Positions 28,282 through 35,410 of a stretch of DNA of 53,687 nucleotides are shown here, one piece after another (position 1 is the stretch's first letter; each line of letters starts with the position of its first letter). The notes under the pieces were generated by a model. That model ran no database searches, was not told the origin of the DNA, and saw nothing but the letters and a program-made list of their open reading frames with translations. Position numbers and translations under genes: made by a program. The DNA is from Staphylococcus auricularis (GTDB taxonomy: Bacteria > Bacillota > Bacilli > Staphylococcales > Staphylococcaceae), in assembly GCF_001500315.1 (NCBI RefSeq), contig NZ_LLER01000012.1:1-53687 (forward strand), read 5' to 3'.

Positions 28282-28313
28282 AAAAAATCCGATGAACTTA
28301 GATGTTCACCGGA
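28282..28313 (-). terminator. Terminator of the PTS IIC-like gene
   Basis: On the minus strand TCCGGTGAAC pairs with GTTCATCGGA (one G-T pair) around ATCTAA, followed by TTTTTTACG, about 15 nt past the stop. Confidence 0.88.
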
Positions 28314-28325
28314 CCGCATTTGACG

Positions 28326-29384
28326 TTATTGTTTTGGTAATTCGAATCTGTAGATTTCATCTGAATAACCTTTGATGAATTTTTTACATAATAGGTGCAC
28401 AATAAATGCACATGTAAATGGAATAACAAAGAATGCAAAGGCTAAGATAATAATGTTTGTTGTTGGATCCCCACCCATGCGGTTATACGCATTGATAGGA
28501 CCAACTAAGCCTGTATAACCAAATCCTGCTGACATCGGTGTCCCTTGAATGTTCGCAAGATAAGCGACAATACCACCGATAATACCATTAATCGTTAATG
28601 GTACTGCAATGATTAAGTTTTTGAAATACACAGGGATCATCATTTTCGCTGCACCAATTAACAGCACGATATTTACACCCGCTGCATTCACACGTAATGA
28701 ACCGAATAGGAAAGTCACACATGCGGCAACGATACCAAGGTTAGCAGCACCACTACCGAGACCAGATAAACCGATTGCGGTTGCGATTGCTACAACTGAG
28801 ATTGGTGTCACCATTAATAATGAATAAGCAACACAGATTAAGATCGACATGAGTAACGGATTAAGCTCTGTAAATGAATTGATGATACCACCTAATCCTT
28901 GAGTCACTTTTGCTATGTAAGGTAACGTAATGAGACCAATACCACCGCTTACGATAGGAATTAAAACAGGTAAAATGATCATTTCTAATGAACCGAGTTT
29001 ATTTTGTAATATGTAAAATAGTAAGCAAGCGATAATTACGACAAGTATAACGTTTATAATGTCTCCAATTCCCTTTAACTGAACGGCACCATCTTTAAAT
29101 TGTAGTGCACCTGAACCCAACATGGCCGATACACCAATCATCGTCGCCCCTGCACCACTAAACTTAAATTGATGGGCAGCTAACACACCGATGATAAATG
29201 CCATAAATGATTGGATAATCACAACTAATTGATAAATGATTTCTAAAAACTGATTGCCATCTTTAAAAAACTTTAAAAACTCACCTAATAAGGCGTTTGG
29301 TAACAAAGCAATGACGACCCCTGCCCCTACAGCATTGAGGACATTCATCAAGAACTGCTTTGTGGTTATCTGTTCTTTAACCAT
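28326..29384 (-). CDS. PfoR-like PTS sugar transporter subunit IIC
   Basis: The 352-residue membrane protein has about nine hydrophobic segments (first LMNVLNAVGAGVVIALLPNALLG). The gene encodes no IIA or IIB domain. It belongs to the IIC-like group named after clostridial PfoR, a putative regulator; its sugar is unknown. The start is the ATG with GGAGG 10 nt upstream, because a nearer GTG overlaps the Shine-Dalgarno. It is the last core gene before the accessory region and is monocistronic. Confidence 0.8.
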   Translation of the reverse strand: MVKEQITTKQFLMNVLNAVGAGVVIALLPNALLGEFLKFFKDGNQFLEIIYQLVVIIQSFMAFIIGVLAAHQFKFSGAGATMIGVSAMLGSGALQFKDGAVQLKGIGDIINVILVVIIACLLFYILQNKLGSLEMIILPVLIPIVSGGIGLITLPYIAKVTQGLGGIINSFTELNPLLMSILICVAYSLLMVTPISVVAIATAIGLSGLGSGAANLGIVAACVTFLFGSLRVNAAGVNIVLLIGAAKMMIPVYFKNLIIAVPLTINGIIGGIVAYLANIQGTPMSAGFGYTGLVGPINAYNRMGGDPTTNIIILAFAFFVIPFTCAFIVHLLCKKFIKGYSDEIYRFELPKQ

Positions 29385-30197
29385 GATAATCACACCTCCA
29401 AAAACGATATTAGATATATAGTATTACAACTTACTTATAAATTCAACATCATAATTAGATAATCACACTGAAGCAATTCAATTCTAGGATTAATATGTAG
29501 ATATTTTAACAATTTAAATTTATATGACATAATAATAGTATATGTTTTATAGGTAATGATTGTTTTAGTCTTTATTCATGAAAATGCCGGGGTTATATTA
29601 ATGGAAGAATTAGATGTAAGTTGTTGTAAATACACATTGGATTCTTTTAATAACGGTGATATACTTAAATAGATATAGTTAGTGAACAATTTAATTTATT
29701 ACATAGCTAGTTTAACAAACAATAAATGAAGTGTAATTGATTTTTTATATATAAAAGTAGGTTATTATACATATCGTTTTAAATGCACTTACGATGACTT
29801 CAAATTTGATCTCGCTTCACAATTAAATATAACCTCTTTTTATTAGCATCACCGTGTTTTCATATTTCTTACTTTAACAAATCATTTTCCCAATTTATTG
29901 AAACTACTACTAAATTTAAATATGTTCCCTGAAACTATAGATATTAGGGATTAATAGATTAACTTATCCAATCACTCATATTTTTTTATCCTTTTTGAAA
30001 GTTTTGTACAATTATTTAGTTATCATTAAACAGTAGTTGTAATTTAACTAGAGGTAGAGTGAATTGAGTAGCAGAAAAATCCTTCCCCTACTATTAAAAA
30101 TATCCTACTAGTTTGCTGGAGGTGTTAGATAACCAAATAGTTTAAATACAATTTACATAGTTTTTACCGATTATTATTTTAAAAAGGAGTGTAAAAA
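29385..30197. other. AT-rich intergenic between core and accessory genes
   Basis: About 810 nt, very AT-rich. The left edge holds the upstream region of the PTS IIC-like gene. A 23-codon frame from 29601 (MEELDVSCCKYTLDSFNNG at its start) has no strong Shine-Dalgarno and could be a gene remnant. GGAGG near 30118 is not followed by an open frame. No other signal stood out. Confidence 0.4.
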
Positions 30198-31017
30198 ATG
30201 GCAGAAAACAAAAAAGATGACCAAAAGTGGTATCAAACAACATGGTTCACAATCCTCTGTTTAATTTTATTTTTCCCACTTGGTTTAGTTTTAATGTGGA
30301 TGTACAAAAAGAATTGGAAAACTTGGGTTAAAGTTTTAGTAACTGTCTTCTTTAGTATTAGTTTTATAGGCGGAGCATTTATGGGCCAAAGTGACTTAGA
30401 TGAAACTCAAGCTGAAGATAGTACAGAACAAGCACAAAAAAATGAACAAAGTGATAATGATAAACAACAAGAAAATGATAACAAAGATAAAGAAGAAGCT
30501 AAGGATAATAAAGATAAAGAAAAACAACAGGAAAAAAAGTGATAAAGATGATGAAAAATCAAAAGCGGATTCTGAAGAACAAAAACAGCATGATAAATTT
30601 GATCAGCTTGAAGCTGAAAGAGAAAAGATAACTAAAGAAGTAAAACATGAAATAATGCGTGGCGATTTAAAAAGCGTTAGAAACGAAAATGATGAAGGTA
30701 ATGTTGTAATAGTTATCGATGGTGCAGAAGGAATAACAGACAAAGAAACTGTTAAAGGATTTAGAGAAGCTACATCACAGGCAGTTTATGGAGCTAAAAA
30801 ATCTGGTGTGGATATAAATAATCTAGATATCAATATCTTTTACACTATGACTGATGGTATAAATAAAGATGATGAAAAAGTGTTATCCACTTCTTGGGAT
30901 AAAGAAACAATTGAATCAATGAATGAAGATGCAATTTTCACCCTTGCTGACACACTTGAAAATCATGCAGAAGATTTTTACATGCACCCAGGTATAGCCA
31001 AGCATGATGAAAATTAA
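30198..31017 (+). pseudogene. Membrane-anchored low-complexity protein, frameshifted at an A7 run
   Basis: Frame one (30198-30542, 114 aa) encodes a cytoplasmic N-terminus, two adjacent hydrophobic segments (FTILCLILFFPLGLVLMWMY and VLVTVFFSISFIGGAF) and a Lys/Glu/Asp/Gln tail. It ends where seven A residues (GAAAAAAAG, about 30532) put TGA in frame. The next frame carries on with SDKDDEKSKADSEEQKQHDK and a folded domain of about 125 aa (GDLKSVRNENDEGNVVIVID ... FYMHPGIAKH). One A fewer would fuse both into about 272 aa. Transcription slippage on A7 could restore some product. AAGGAG precedes the ATG. Function not recognised. Confidence 0.65.
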
Positions 31018-31019
31018 TA

Positions 31020-31331
31020 TATAATTAATTGACGCAAATTTCAGCTATAAATTTGAGTATCATTACTTAATTTTTATAATGATATTTGCGTTTTTATTTC
31101 CTAAAGTGAATTATCATTTAATCTTTCTCGATGAAACATAAGTTATAAAATTCTTGAACATATGTCACTCTAAATAATGGCATTGTACAAATCGAGCAAG
31201 CTTTGATTATGTATTTTATTAAGCAAGAAATGGAAGCTGAACTATTACAAGATATATTTAGTCATCAATCTGATATTAGTACAACATTTTATTAAATCAC
31301 TTAAACAAACATACATAAGGAGATGTAAATA
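31020..31331. other. Intergenic with cruciform and a coding-like relic
   Basis: It has a terminator-like structure at 31031-31096 (separate entry). At about 31177-31295 (+) a 40-residue stretch reads like protein (IEQALIMYFIKQEMEAELL), ends in TAA and has no start with a ribosome site. It may be a degraded gene, but I cannot name the family. Confidence 0.4.
31031..31096 (+). terminator. Two-step hairpin terminator
   Basis: Outer arms ACGCAAAT/ATTTGCGT and inner arms TATCATT/AATGATA enclose a short loop, then TTTTTATTT. It ends the 30198-31017 transcript. Confidence 0.7.
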
Positions 31332-32030
31332 ATGAAAAAACTATTATTTTTAACATTAAGTGGAATTTTGGTTCTCAGTGCATGTGGTAATAACGAAGAT
31401 ACAACAAGCGAGGATAATGAAAGTAAAGCGGAAAATAAACAACATGATGAAAAAGAAAAAACAACAGAAGATAAAGACAAAGAAAATAAAAAAGAGGACA
31501 AAAAAGATAAAGACGAGAGCGAAGAAAAAGAAAACAACAAAGATGAAAATAGCGAAGAAGAAAGCAACCAAGAATCTACAGAAAATGATAATGTACAAAA
31601 TAATCAACAAGACGTAGCAAACCAAAACGGTTATCAAGATTTAGACTTCAACAGTATTCAAGATGTTGGAAGATTAAAATCTATTATATACGGCGATTAT
31701 ACTGAAGAACAAAAATTAGAAGCGTATAATACTGCTGTTTCTAATGGCGTCATTCCTCAAGGTAATGTTATGGAAGGACCAGCCAGTGAAGCTTTTGAAA
31801 GTTCTATGCGAATAGCTAATGGCGAAGAAGAATCTATTTATGACGGATTAGGAGAAGAGGACGAAGATGAAATAGAAAAAGAAAGAGAAGAAAGAGAAGA
31901 TGAACTTCAAGATGAATACTTCGAGATATCCGATAAATTGTTTGAAGATGACAATTTGAGCGAAGAAGAAGAAGAGGAACTAGAAAAAAGACAAGATGAA
32001 ATTTTAGATGAAGTGGAACCAATTCACTAA
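31332..32030 (+). CDS. Acidic low-complexity lipoprotein
   Basis: The 232-residue protein has signal MKKLLFLTLSGILVLSAC (Cys18). Residues 20-100 form a long Lys/Glu/Asp/Asn disordered spacer. Residues about 100-165 form a small compact domain (QDVGRLKSIIYGDYTEEQKL, GVIPQGNVMEGP), followed by a very acidic helical tail (EEEEEELEKRQDEILDEVE). AAGGAG lies upstream. It shares the charged-spacer style of its frameshifted neighbour, so the two may be related accessory envelope proteins. Function unknown. It lies just outside the prophage left end. Confidence 0.7.
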   Translation: MKKLLFLTLSGILVLSACGNNEDTTSEDNESKAENKQHDEKEKTTEDKDKENKKEDKKDKDESEEKENNKDENSEEESNQESTENDNVQNNQQDVANQNGYQDLDFNSIQDVGRLKSIIYGDYTEEQKLEAYNTAVSNGVIPQGNVMEGPASEAFESSMRIANGEEESIYDGLGEEDEDEIEKEREEREDELQDEYFEISDKLFEDDNLSEEEEEELEKRQDEILDEVEPIH

Positions 32031-32039
32031 GAGTATGAT

Positions 32040-32075
32040 TTTAGGGGTATTAATCACCTACCCCTATTATTTTTT
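32040..32075 (+). terminator. Terminator of the acidic lipoprotein gene
   Basis: TAGGGGTA pairs with TACCCCTA around TTAATCACC, followed by TTATTTTTTTAC. Confidence 0.85.
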
Positions 32076-32092
32076 TACTTTTATATAAAAAC

Positions 32093-32131
32093 CTTTGGAC
32101 ACGTGCCCGCCATAAAATTGTGTCAGTGTCC
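32093..32131. repeat. Inverted repeat TTTGGACAC / GTGTCCAAA
   Basis: A 9-bp perfect inverted repeat separated by about 21 nt, between the lipoprotein terminator and attL. There is no T-run, so it is not an obvious terminator. Confidence 0.5.
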
Positions 32132-32163
32132 AAATCATGTCCGGTTTGATTACATTATATAGT

Positions 32164-32199
32164 AAGTAATAAAAAAGAAACCCCATTGTTATGGGATTT
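32164..32199 (-). terminator. Candidate ancestral terminator of the tRNA-Leu transcript
   Basis: On the minus strand GAAATCCCAT pairs with ATGGGGTTTC, then TTTTTTATT. It lies on the chromosomal side of attL. Before phage insertion it would have been about 40 nt downstream of tRNA-Leu. Confidence 0.7.
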
Positions 32200-32237
32200 C
32201 AGCATGTAATTAACTGTTATTTACTGTTAGAAATACC

Positions 32238-32251
32238 TACCGGTGGTCGGT
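32238..32251. repeat. attL core
   Basis: TACCGGTGGTCGGT, identical to the last 14 nt of tRNA-Leu(CAA) at 53182-53195, in the same orientation. It marks the left prophage border. Confidence 0.9.
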
Positions 32252-32299
32252 ATTTTTAAACAATATAAATACTGATTTAAAGCCATTTATTATTTGTTT

Positions 32300-32317
32300 T
32301 TGACCATTTTTTGACCA
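32300..32317. promoter_or_regulatory. Integrase arm-type sites, left
   Basis: Two TTGACCA copies start at 32300 and 32311, exactly 11 bp apart, about 50 bp inside attL. The same motif occurs in 11-bp-spaced pairs near attR, so they are likely integrase arm sites. Confidence 0.7.
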
Positions 32318-32480
32318 AAATTTCATAAATGCAAAATCAAACATTGACTTAAGTTATGTGAGGTAGTAGTATTAATTATGGATTCTTTGTAGGAATTCAA
32401 CTTTTCTTTTTGATGTCTCATTAGACTTCATAAACAATTTTTAATCACCTTTACGTTATTTACTTATGCCAAGTACATTT

Positions 32481-32506
32481 AGCCTGCTTATGCAGGCTTT
32501 TTATTA
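32481..32506 (+). terminator. Small-transcript terminator 1
   Basis: AGCCTGC pairs perfectly with GCAGGCT around TTAT, then TTTTATTATG. Confidence 0.8.
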
Positions 32507-32703
32507 TGTAGAAAAGCATTGACATTATTAATATATAATGGTAATTTTAAGTTGTATTTAGGAAGGGGATTTCCTCTTAACAATAATACGTTTAATTCCG
32601 ACTATTATTCATAAATAAACCCTAGTTCGAACTCTCCTTCTTGAATACAAACTACACCTAGCACCTTACTTAGATCATAAGAACACCAACAAAAACGTTA
32701 TTT

Positions 32704-32837
32704 CAATACTTGCTACGCGTTTGACTGTAAACATCAATACTTGCTACGCGTTTGACTGTAAACATCAATACTTGCTACGCGTTTGACTGTAAACATCAAT
32801 ACTTGCTACGCGTTTGACTGTAAACATCAATACTTGC
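32704..32837 (+). repeat. 31-bp tandem repeat, four copies plus 10 nt
   Basis: The unit begins CAATACTTGCTACGCGTTTG and ends ACTGTAAACAT, 31 bp long. Four identical copies start at 32704, 32735, 32766 and 32797; a fifth starts at 32828 and breaks off after CAATACTTGC. There are no spacers, so it is not CRISPR. Each unit holds ACGCGT. It lies between TTGACA at 32519 and a strong terminator at 32883. Confidence 0.95.
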
Positions 32838-32882
32838 ATAAATTTATTGTCTAATATCGCTATCTATTTTGTTTAAGGTGCT

Positions 32883-32913
32883 CCCCCATAATTAATATGG
32901 GGGTATTTTTTTA
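32883..32913 (+). terminator. Small-transcript terminator 2
   Basis: CCCCCAT pairs with ATGGGGG, then TATTTTTTTATT. It ends any transcript through the 31-bp repeats. It is near-identical to the hairpin at 33623. Confidence 0.88.
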
Positions 32914-33023
32914 TTGCTTTGTTTCAAATTTTGTGTTATCTTAAATTTAGTTGAAACCCCAACTATTCTATTAATATCTTAAGATAAATGTTTTTTAGAT
33001 GTTTATCTCCAAAGTTATTCTGT

Positions 33024-33060
33024 GTTTAGAGTGTTAACATTCATTGTTAACACTCTAAAC
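33024..33060. repeat. Perfect palindrome, 16-bp arms
   Basis: GTTTAGAGTGTTAACA and TGTTAACACTCTAAAC are separated by 5 nt. No T-run follows on either strand, so it is not a terminator. It could be a protein-binding operator or an RNA hairpin. Confidence 0.85.
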
Positions 33061-33125
33061 AATACCATATGTGTAGATCGATAACATGATCACTCCCTAA
33101 TATGAGCATGTTATTAATTTACATT

Positions 33126-33153
33126 GCATGCCAAATTGGCAGGCTTTTTTTAT
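33126..33153 (+). terminator. Small-transcript terminator 3
   Basis: TGCC/GGCA stem (in TGCCAAATTGGCA) then GGCTTTTTTTATTT. Confidence 0.7.
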
Positions 33154-33310
33154 TTAGGGTGTTCGATTTATAGTTTTCATTATTGACACAATTATTTTCA
33201 AGTGTTAGATTAAAAATGCATTCAATAACTCCAGATTTTATATTGTTAGCCTCTGTTGTTTAGTGCCAACAACAAATACAGTAATCATTGAATGCACTAT
33301 GGGACAAATT

Positions 33311-33355
33311 TTAAAATTTTCCTGTGAAAATTTGTTTATGGGTATTACTATTCAT
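33311..33355 (-). CDS. Candidate 14-codon peptide in a hairpin
   Basis: On the minus strand a strong GAGGTG lies 5 nt before ATG, and the frame reads MNSNTHKQIFTGKF then stop. The unit is enclosed by a perfect inverted repeat CTATGGGACA/TGTCCCATAG. It may be a leader peptide or chance. No similarity recognised. Confidence 0.25.
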   Translation of the reverse strand: MNSNTHKQIFTGKF

Positions 33356-33622
33356 TATCTCACCTCACTGTCCCATAGTTCAGAGGGTGTATATTTTTTT
33401 GATTCAACCGATAAATGAGGGTGGATTCCATAACTATTACCTGAAATAAATACTGTAAAATATACTGAATGTAAAAGTAATATCCATAAAAAATACCAAT
33501 GGGTATTCCCAAAGGTACACCTTTATACGCAGATTATGTTATTCAGCATAATCAACTTCCAAAACTTGTATCACTTATTTTGAACCTTACTTTAAAAATC
33601 GAGTACGATTATGTGGATACAA

Positions 33623-33654
33623 GTATCCCCCATTTATATGGGGGATGTTTTTTG
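33623..33654 (+). terminator. Small-transcript terminator 4
   Basis: TATCCCCCAT pairs with ATGGGGGATG around TTAT, then TTTTTTG. It faces the minus-strand RNA at 33656. Confidence 0.85.
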
Positions 33655-33655
33655 T

Positions 33656-33776
33656 ATAAAAAAGAGACAGCTGATTTTAGAAGCTGTCCCTTAATCAAGG
33701 TTTGGTTCATTTTCATGATACATAAGAGGTAATGCTTTATGCATCCTGGGCAATGTAATCCCCTACTATTGTAGGT
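33656..33776 (-). ncRNA. Candidate small RNA, about 120 nt
   Basis: A near-consensus promoter (TTCATA, 17 nt, TATAAT at 33783-33811) predicts a start near 33776. A terminator GGACAGCT/AGCTGTC with TTTTTT ends at about 33656. The body holds a CTACAATAGTAGG hairpin and no ORF of note. It converges with terminator 4 on the other strand. Confidence 0.55.
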
Positions 33777-33868
33777 AACTTAATTATAACACACATAATA
33801 TGATTTATGAACTTATTTTATAGATTTTTTAATCTTTTCTAATATCCTCACCCATATCAGCGATTTCA

Positions 33869-33896
33869 TAAAAAAATGGTAGCCATTTAGGCTACC
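33869..33896 (-). terminator. Small-transcript terminator 5
   Basis: On the minus strand GGTAGCC pairs with GGCTACC around TAAAT, then ATTTTTTTATG. The transcript would start near 33950. Confidence 0.8.
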
Positions 33897-34106
33897 GCAC
33901 TCACATTCACCAAAAATAATCAATCTTCAATGATAGAAGATGTTTATATAATATCACATAAACAAAATAAGTAAATATCTTTCCTTGAATAAGTTAATGA
34001 AAAATTGTATCAAGTGTGCAGAAGGTTTATTAACCTTCCAGCAATATTTCTTTTCGCATCTGTGCTATAGGCTTGACAACCTATCCAGACATTATAGATG
34101 ACCTTG

Positions 34107-34155
34107 GACTCCTAGAATTTTGGTATTCATATACTGAGATTCTAGGAGTTTTTTA
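34107..34155 (+). terminator. Small-transcript terminator 6
   Basis: CTCCTAGAAT pairs perfectly with ATTCTAGGAG around a 20-nt loop, then TTTTTTATAAA. TTGACA occurs upstream at about 34073. Confidence 0.8.
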
Positions 34156-34158
34156 TAA

Positions 34159-34182
34159 ATAAAAAGGGAGCCAATGGCTCCC
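34159..34182 (-). terminator. Small-transcript terminator 7
   Basis: On the minus strand GGGAGCC pairs with GGCTCCC around ATT, then TTTTTATTT. It lies back to back with terminator 6. Confidence 0.85.
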
Positions 34183-34358
34183 TTCGGAATACTTCGGCTA
34201 TGAGAAACCTTCTATATAGAAGGTGAATATATTGTAACACACATTAGGAAATTGTGCCCATAAATCGCCCACACTTTTTTGGACACTAACAAATTCCTCT
34301 AGCACTTTTTTATTACCATTTCTTAACAATATGACAAAATTCCACCAAATAATTAACA

Positions 34359-34386
34359 AAAATAGGGAGCGTAGTGCTCCCTATTT
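34359..34386 (-). terminator. Terminator of the SDR gene
   Basis: AATAGGGAGC pairs perfectly with GCTCCCTATT around a 5-nt loop; on the minus strand TTTTTG follows. It lies about 100 nt past the SDR stop. Confidence 0.85.
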
Positions 34387-34486
34387 CAATCTAAATATGA
34401 AACTATTCCTGTAAGAAGATAATTCTAATTTAATATATATCGATTTTCTAAACCGTTTTAAGTAAGATAAATTAAATATATTAGAA

Positions 34487-35233
34487 TTATTGAGCAGTAT
34501 ATCCGCCATCTACTAATAATGTTGTTCCGTTTACAAAAGTTGAATCATCACTTGCTAAGAATAACACTGCTTTAGCAACTTCTTCTGGTTTTCCTAATCT
34601 ACCTTGTGGATGTAAGCCTTCTAGTGTTTTTCTCTTATCCTCATCTACATCTTTCAATAAATTAGTAGCTACATAACCAGGGCATACTGCATTTACTCGA
34701 ATTCCGTCTTTTGCATAAGCAGTACATAAATTTTGGGTTAATAGTTTAACGCCACCTTTTGCAGAAGCATAAGCGGTTGTCTGAGGTAAAGATACAAAAC
34801 TGTGAATAGATCCAGCGTTTACGATAACCCCTTTAGAGTCTTGTTTTTTAAATTGTTTGACAGCGTATTTATCTGATAAGAAGACTCCTGATAAATTAAC
34901 ATCTATCGTTTTCTTCCAATCATCATATGACAAATCAGCCGCTGGGTTATCCGCAGCAATACCTGCATTAGCATACATGATATCTAGTTTACCAAATTTA
35001 TCAACAGTTTGATCAATTAAATTTATTACATCCTCTTCTTGAGTAACATCAGTTTTTACAAAAAATGTTTTATGTCCTTCTTTACTAAGCTCTTCTGAAA
35101 GCTCTTTTCCGCTTTCTGACACATCCGCTATAACCACCTTGGCTCCTTCTTTAGCAAATAAGCGAACAGTTGCTTCACCTATACCACTTGAACCACCTGT
35201 AACAATAGCTACTTTGTCATTTAGTTGTTCCAT
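34487..35233 (-). CDS. SDR-family NAD(P)-dependent oxidoreductase (prophage cargo)
   Basis: The 248-residue classical short-chain dehydrogenase has cofactor motif VTGGSSGIGE (12-20), the NAG segment YANAGIA, and catalytic Ser142, Tyr155 and Lys159 (YASAK). The C-terminal NGTTLLVDGG is typical of 3-oxoacyl/2,3-butanediol/glucose dehydrogenase-like enzymes. An acidic Asp38 after beta-2 (VVIADVS) favours NAD over NADP. The substrate cannot be told. It has AGGAGG, its own promoter and a terminator, and sits between the endolysin and attL, where staphylococcal phages carry lysogenic-conversion genes. Confidence 0.88.
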   Translation of the reverse strand: MEQLNDKVAIVTGGSSGIGEATVRLFAKEGAKVVIADVSESGKELSEELSKEGHKTFFVKTDVTQEEDVINLIDQTVDKFGKLDIMYANAGIAADNPAADLSYDDWKKTIDVNLSGVFLSDKYAVKQFKKQDSKGVIVNAGSIHSFVSLPQTTAYASAKGGVKLLTQNLCTAYAKDGIRVNAVCPGYVATNLLKDVDEDKRKTLEGLHPQGRLGKPEEVAKAVLFLASDDSTFVNGTTLLVDGGYTAQ

Positions 35234-35255
35234 AGTACATTCCTCCTTTGATTGA

Positions 35256-35285
35256 ATGTTAACGTATAAGAGTAATATTTTGCAA
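35256..35285 (-). promoter_or_regulatory. Promoter of the SDR gene
   Basis: On the minus strand TTGCAA, 18 nt, TAACAT lies about 23 nt upstream of the SDR start. It lies past the endolysin terminator, so the SDR gene can be expressed apart from lytic genes. Confidence 0.55.
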
Positions 35286-35296
35286 GCGATTATAAA

Positions 35297-35323
35297 TAAA
35301 AAAGAGCAACCCGAAGGTTGCCC
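35297..35323 (-). terminator. Terminator of the lysis module
   Basis: On the minus strand GGGCAACC pairs with GGTTGCTC around TTCG, then TTTTTTATT. Confidence 0.88.
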
Positions 35324-35410
35324 TTAAATGTTAAATAAGCGCATAGAAAACACAAACGAAGTGAGTCACCCTTAGTATTTTAACTAAGGCAACCCTTATT
35401 ATAACATACT

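Larger units (their letters stand above)
32318..34486. other. 2.2-kb non-coding, hairpin-rich prophage end
   Basis: No credible protein gene over 20 codons is seen. At least eight terminator-like hairpins on both strands, a 31-bp tandem repeat block, a 16-bp-arm palindrome and one consensus promoter are packed here (separate entries). The layout looks like a set of small RNAs. Similar hairpin pairs occur in type I toxin-antitoxin loci of staphylococcal mobile elements, but I did not find a matching toxin peptide. Confidence 0.55.

Noticed and set aside
30525..30545. Programmed -1 ribosomal frameshift at the A7 run
   Set aside because: A -1 slip leads to the wrong frame (no extended similarity). 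Only +1 or a one-A shorter RNA restores the downstream domain, so I call it a frameshift with possible transcription slippage.
31301..31637. Long Ser/Leu/Phe-rich antisense frames opposite the acidic lipoprotein
   Set aside because: They are mirror images of the Lys/Glu/Asp repeat-rich gene on the plus strand and lack ribosome sites.
32704..32837. CRISPR array
   Set aside because: The 31-bp repeats are directly tandem with no spacers, and no cas genes are near.
33499..33732. 77-residue plus-strand ORF
   Set aside because: It runs across two terminator hairpins, has no Shine-Dalgarno and shows non-coding composition.
33840..33896. Amphipathic PSM-like 18-residue peptide (MKSLIWVRILEKIKKSIK, minus strand)
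   Set aside because: It starts right after a terminator T-run, has no Shine-Dalgarno and no promoter. Not supported as a gene.
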